Assembly: GCA_036555725.1 (NCBI GenBank) | Contig: DATBKU010000037.1 | Coordinates: 15,830 to 79,829, forward strand | From: CALAED01 sp036555725 | GTDB taxonomy: Bacteria; Actinomycetota; Actinomycetes; Streptosporangiales; Streptosporangiaceae | Length of the DNA: 64,000 nt | Direction of reading: 5' to 3' | In this document: positions 62,288 through 64,000 of the stretch, piece after piece | Layout of the letters: every line of letters begins with the position of its first letter | Numbering within the stretch: the stretch's first letter is position 1 | Made by a program: the position numbers and the translations under genes | Notes under the pieces: generated by a model | Seen by the model: only the letters and a program-made list of their open reading frames with translations | Told to the model about the DNA's origin: nothing | Database searches by the model: none

Positions 62288-62674
62288 GGTATGAATGCTC
62301 CCTGATTTCGGTCGCTACAGTCAGTCCGTTTGGGCCGTCACAACGTCTGCCGTCAGCGGTGCGGGCTGCGGGGGCGACGCTTCTGCCGAGCGCAGCATGG
62401 TAAGAGCCAGCAGCGCCGCCGTGACGACTCGCGCATCCCTGACCCCCGGCCGTCGCCGGCATCGGAGGCCTGCATCGCCGCTGGCTACGCACGGCAGCGC
62501 CGAGGCAACGACACCGTCTATTGCCACGCCCCATCAAGGCCGGTCGCGGGCTGCCCCTGAAACAACAGCCAGGGTTTGTACGAGGCCCGCTGGCGGCGGG
62601 TCGAGCCACCGGTCAGCCGGGCGGCGAGGGTCGTCTTCCTGGCCTCCCGCCGCTGGTGATCGCCAGCCGCTGGC
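62288..62674. other. Intergenic region between SARP gene and att-side debris
   Basis: About 390 bp that should contain the SARP promoter at its left. On the minus strand a roughly 40-codon frame, VRDARVVTAALLALTMLRSA and on, looks like a signal peptide but has no support. No other feature was recognised. Confidence 0.4.
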
Positions 62675-62974
62675 GCGCTGCAGCAGCGGTGCCGTCTGGA
62701 GGCGGTCAACACCAAAGAGGCCAACCTCGGGGGCGTTCGCCAACGACCTGCGGCGTCAGCAGGTCACCGCGCTAGAGGACTACGTGTTGGCCAACCGGAA
62801 TACATCACCGACGGCACATTCCAATCGCTGGTCACCGCCGTCTGGGCACACACCCGCCCGGCGAGTCGGGGCCGAACATGGCGGGATCGTGACACACAGT
62901 TGGCTCCTGCCGACCCCTCAAAGATCGAAAAGGGCTCCGGAGTGATCTCCGAAACCCTCTCTGACCTGGCTTAA
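62675..62974 (+). pseudogene. Decayed unidentified coding remnant beside the att site
   Basis: Three open segments in successive frames read as one protein if two single-base slips are repaired: LQQRCRLEAVNTKEANLG, then AFANDLRRQQVTALEDYVLA, then PEYITDGTFQSLVTAVWAHT. The slips lie near 62730 and 62800. Codon bias is good within the segments. The family is not recognised, and the 5' end is missing. The last 40 codons run into the tRNA terminator, so the original 3' end is also uncertain. Confidence 0.4.
62927..62957 (-). terminator. Rho-independent terminator downstream of the tRNA fragment
   Basis: On the minus strand GGGTTTCGGAG and CTCCGGAGCCC form an 11-bp stem (two G-U pairs) with loop ATCA, followed by TTTT. 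It lies 24 bp past the 3' end of the tRNA-like fragment, as expected for the native tRNA transcript. This marks the left side as original chromosome. Confidence 0.7.
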
Positions 62975-62979
62975 CGCCG

Positions 62980-63021
62980 TGGGCGATACTGGGTTCGAAC
63001 CAGTGACCTCTTCGGTGTGAA
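62980..63021 (-). other. 3' part of tRNA-Val(CAC), candidate attachment site of an integrative element
   Basis: On the minus strand TTCACAC is the anticodon loop (CAC). The 3' anticodon stem CGAAG, AGGTC, a perfect T arm (ACTGG TTCGAAC CCAGT), acceptor strand ATCGCCC and discriminator A follow. The 5' half is absent: the bases before the loop (AGCAG) cannot pair with CGAAG. A truncated tRNA end of about 42 bp, followed by its terminator on one side and mobile-element genes on the other, is what integration into a tRNA leaves at one border. A full tRNA should lie at the far end of the element. Confidence 0.7.
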
Positions 63022-63202
63022 CTGCTTCCGCCAGTTTTGATCTTTGTCCTGGTCGGCTCCGAGTCAACGGGGAGCCTCTCACCTGCATTAACGCCTCCTG
63101 ACGGAGTCGCGATGAGTCTCAATGAGGTCCAACGACGCCTAAATACGTTGGCTCCCTAAATTGGCTCCCGTGGCTCCTCTCGGGCGGAGAGAGGACCCCC
63201 AT

Positions 63203-63427
63203 ATGACAATCAAGATCAACGAAAACAGCATGTCCACCACCATCGACAGAGTCGAGATAGCCGCAGCCACCCGGACGGGAGACCACTGGACCGCAAGCAC
63301 CTGCCCGCACAACCTCACTCGGAACCAGGCGATCACCGCGCTGACGATCGCCGAACTCCTCGCGACCGGCTACAGCCACCACGACCTGATCGTGGTCGCC
63401 CTGCACGCGGAGCTGGCGCATGGCTGA
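63203..63427 (+). CDS. Small protein of an integrative element, unknown function
   Basis: A 74-residue soluble protein (TIKINENSMSTTIDRVEIAA, then TGDHWTASTCPHNLTRNQAI) rich in Thr and polar residues. ATG 63203 follows GGAGAGAGG. It overlaps the DUF2637 gene by 8 bp. Small proteins in this position are common just before DUF2637 genes in actinomycete integrative elements. No function is assigned. Its codon use is less GC-biased than the chromosome to its left, consistent with transfer. Confidence 0.7.
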   Translation: MTIKINENSMSTTIDRVEIAAATRTGDHWTASTCPHNLTRNQAITALTIAELLATGYSHHDLIVVALHAELAHG

Positions 63428-64000
63428 TCGACTCATCCGGATCACTACCGCTCTCGCCGTTGTGGTCGTTGCTGCCGTCGCGGCCGTCATCTCCTACCGC
63501 CACGCGTACGAGTTGGTCCGCGCGCACGGCGAGTCGGGTACAACAGCTCGCCTGGTGCCCTTTACGGTCGACGGCCTGATCTGGGCCGCCTCCATGGCCA
63601 TCCTCGACGCCAGCCGCCGCACGCAACCGGTGCCGGCCTTGGCCAAGTGGAGCCTCGGCGTGGGCATAGCCGCAACTATCGGCGCCAACCTGGCGCACGG
63701 CATGTCCCATGGCCCCATCGGCGCCATCGTCAGCGCCTGGCCAGCGCTCGCGCTCGTCGGCTCCTTCGAACTCCTGATGTCCCTGACCCGCAAAGCACCC
63801 TCTCCACCACCTGCGGAGACACGAAATAAAGACACCGCACGCACCACTTTGGAGCAGACCCCGGAACAGGCCGTCCTGTCCGACTACCTCGCGAGCCTCC
63901 AGGGCCCCGGCAAGCCGCTCTCGCAGCGCTTCCTCGCCGCGAAGCACGACATCGACCGCCGCAAGGTACGCCGCATCCTAGGCTCTGTGCCGCGGCCTGA
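63420..64000 (+). CDS. DUF2637 membrane protein of an actinomycete integrative element (partial)
   Basis: From ATG 63420 the frame is open to the window end (193 codons). Four hydrophobic segments are visible: ITTALAVVVVAAVAAVISY, FTVDGLIWAASMAI, LGVGIAATIGANLAHGM and VSAWPALALVGSFELLMSL. The pattern YRHAYELVRAHGESG, PFTVDGL and GANLAHG is the DUF2637 signature. These proteins are encoded on actinomycete integrative conjugative elements and plasmids, near Spd and Tra genes. A C-terminal helix-turn-helix-like tail (LSQRFLAAKHDIDRRKVRRI) follows. The stop lies just outside. Confidence 0.85.
   Translation, partial: MADRLIRITTALAVVVVAAVAAVISYRHAYELVRAHGESGTTARLVPFTVDGLIWAASMAILDASRRTQPVPALAKWSLGVGIAATIGANLAHGMSHGPIGAIVSAWPALALVGSFELLMSLTRKAPSPPPAETRNKDTARTTLEQTPEQAVLSDYLASLQGPGKPLSQRFLAAKHDIDRRKVRRILGSVPRP

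Noticed and set aside
62980..63021. A complete tRNA gene
   Set aside because: Only the anticodon loop to acceptor 3' strand is present; the D arm and 5' acceptor strand are missing, and the bases before the loop do not pair.

Overview
The window is very GC-rich and strongly third-position-GC biased. It has GTG starts, ATGA-coupled operons, WYL, SARP and MocR regulators, Tat-type secreted glycosidases and, at its right edge, genes typical of an actinomycete integrative conjugative element. It is chromosomal DNA from a filamentous actinomycete, probably Streptosporangiales-like; that rank is a guess from gene content. Most genes are metabolic or accessory, and no ribosomal or core-replication locus is present.

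Layout. 1-7 kb: acyl-CoA synthetase plus amidohydrolase, an epoxide hydrolase divergent from a WYL regulator, an Erm-like rRNA methyltransferase and a dead LuxR gene. 7-14 kb: a DrrAB-type ABC exporter with a tiny ORF wedged between its genes, a secreted HNH nuclease, an ankyrin protein, a MarR/EamA pair and a sigma-factor/SDR scar. 14-26 kb: a secreted M36 metalloprotease, a kinase-like protein, DUF2277, a VOC-methyltransferase fusion with its AraC regulator, a truncated helicase, a GH43 arabinanase, a membrane protein, and a NarL-type two-component pair. 26-34 kb: an arabinan-degradation block (GH127, a six-hairpin glycosidase and a GH43 remnant) in which LamG modules sit inside catalytic domains. 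34-40 kb: a molybdenum hydroxylase operon with its large subunit split into two coupled genes, an amidohydrolase and a divergent GntR regulator. 40-48 kb: MocR/LysE pair, SDR, methyltransferase, a ROK/permease deletion scar, a PBP4-type DD-carboxypeptidase, a reductase and an acetyltransferase. 48-54 kb: a candidate RiPP cluster (regulator, P450, 48-residue precursor, B12-radical SAM methyltransferase, DUF5825, MFS exporter). 54-62 kb: small orphan genes, a DUF899 scar, a serine hydrolase, a reductase and a giant SARP regulator. 62.9-64 kb: a tRNA 3' fragment with its terminator, then the start of an integrative element.

The most promising undescribed system is the RiPP cluster at about 48.2-54.3 kb. 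A short peptide gene with a strong ribosome site lies 5 bp before a cobalamin-dependent radical SAM C-methyltransferase, followed in one coupled operon by a DUF5825 protein and an exporter. An atypical P450 is divergent. Second is the arabinan block: homologous LamG modules are inserted into two unrelated glycosidase scaffolds, and two flanking palindromes share the form GTTCG-N6-CGAAC.

A repeated theme is gene decay by internal deletion. At least seven genes are scars (LuxR, sigma/SDR, helicase, GH43, ROK/permease, DUF899 and an ORF beside the att site), which marks this as a fluid accessory region.
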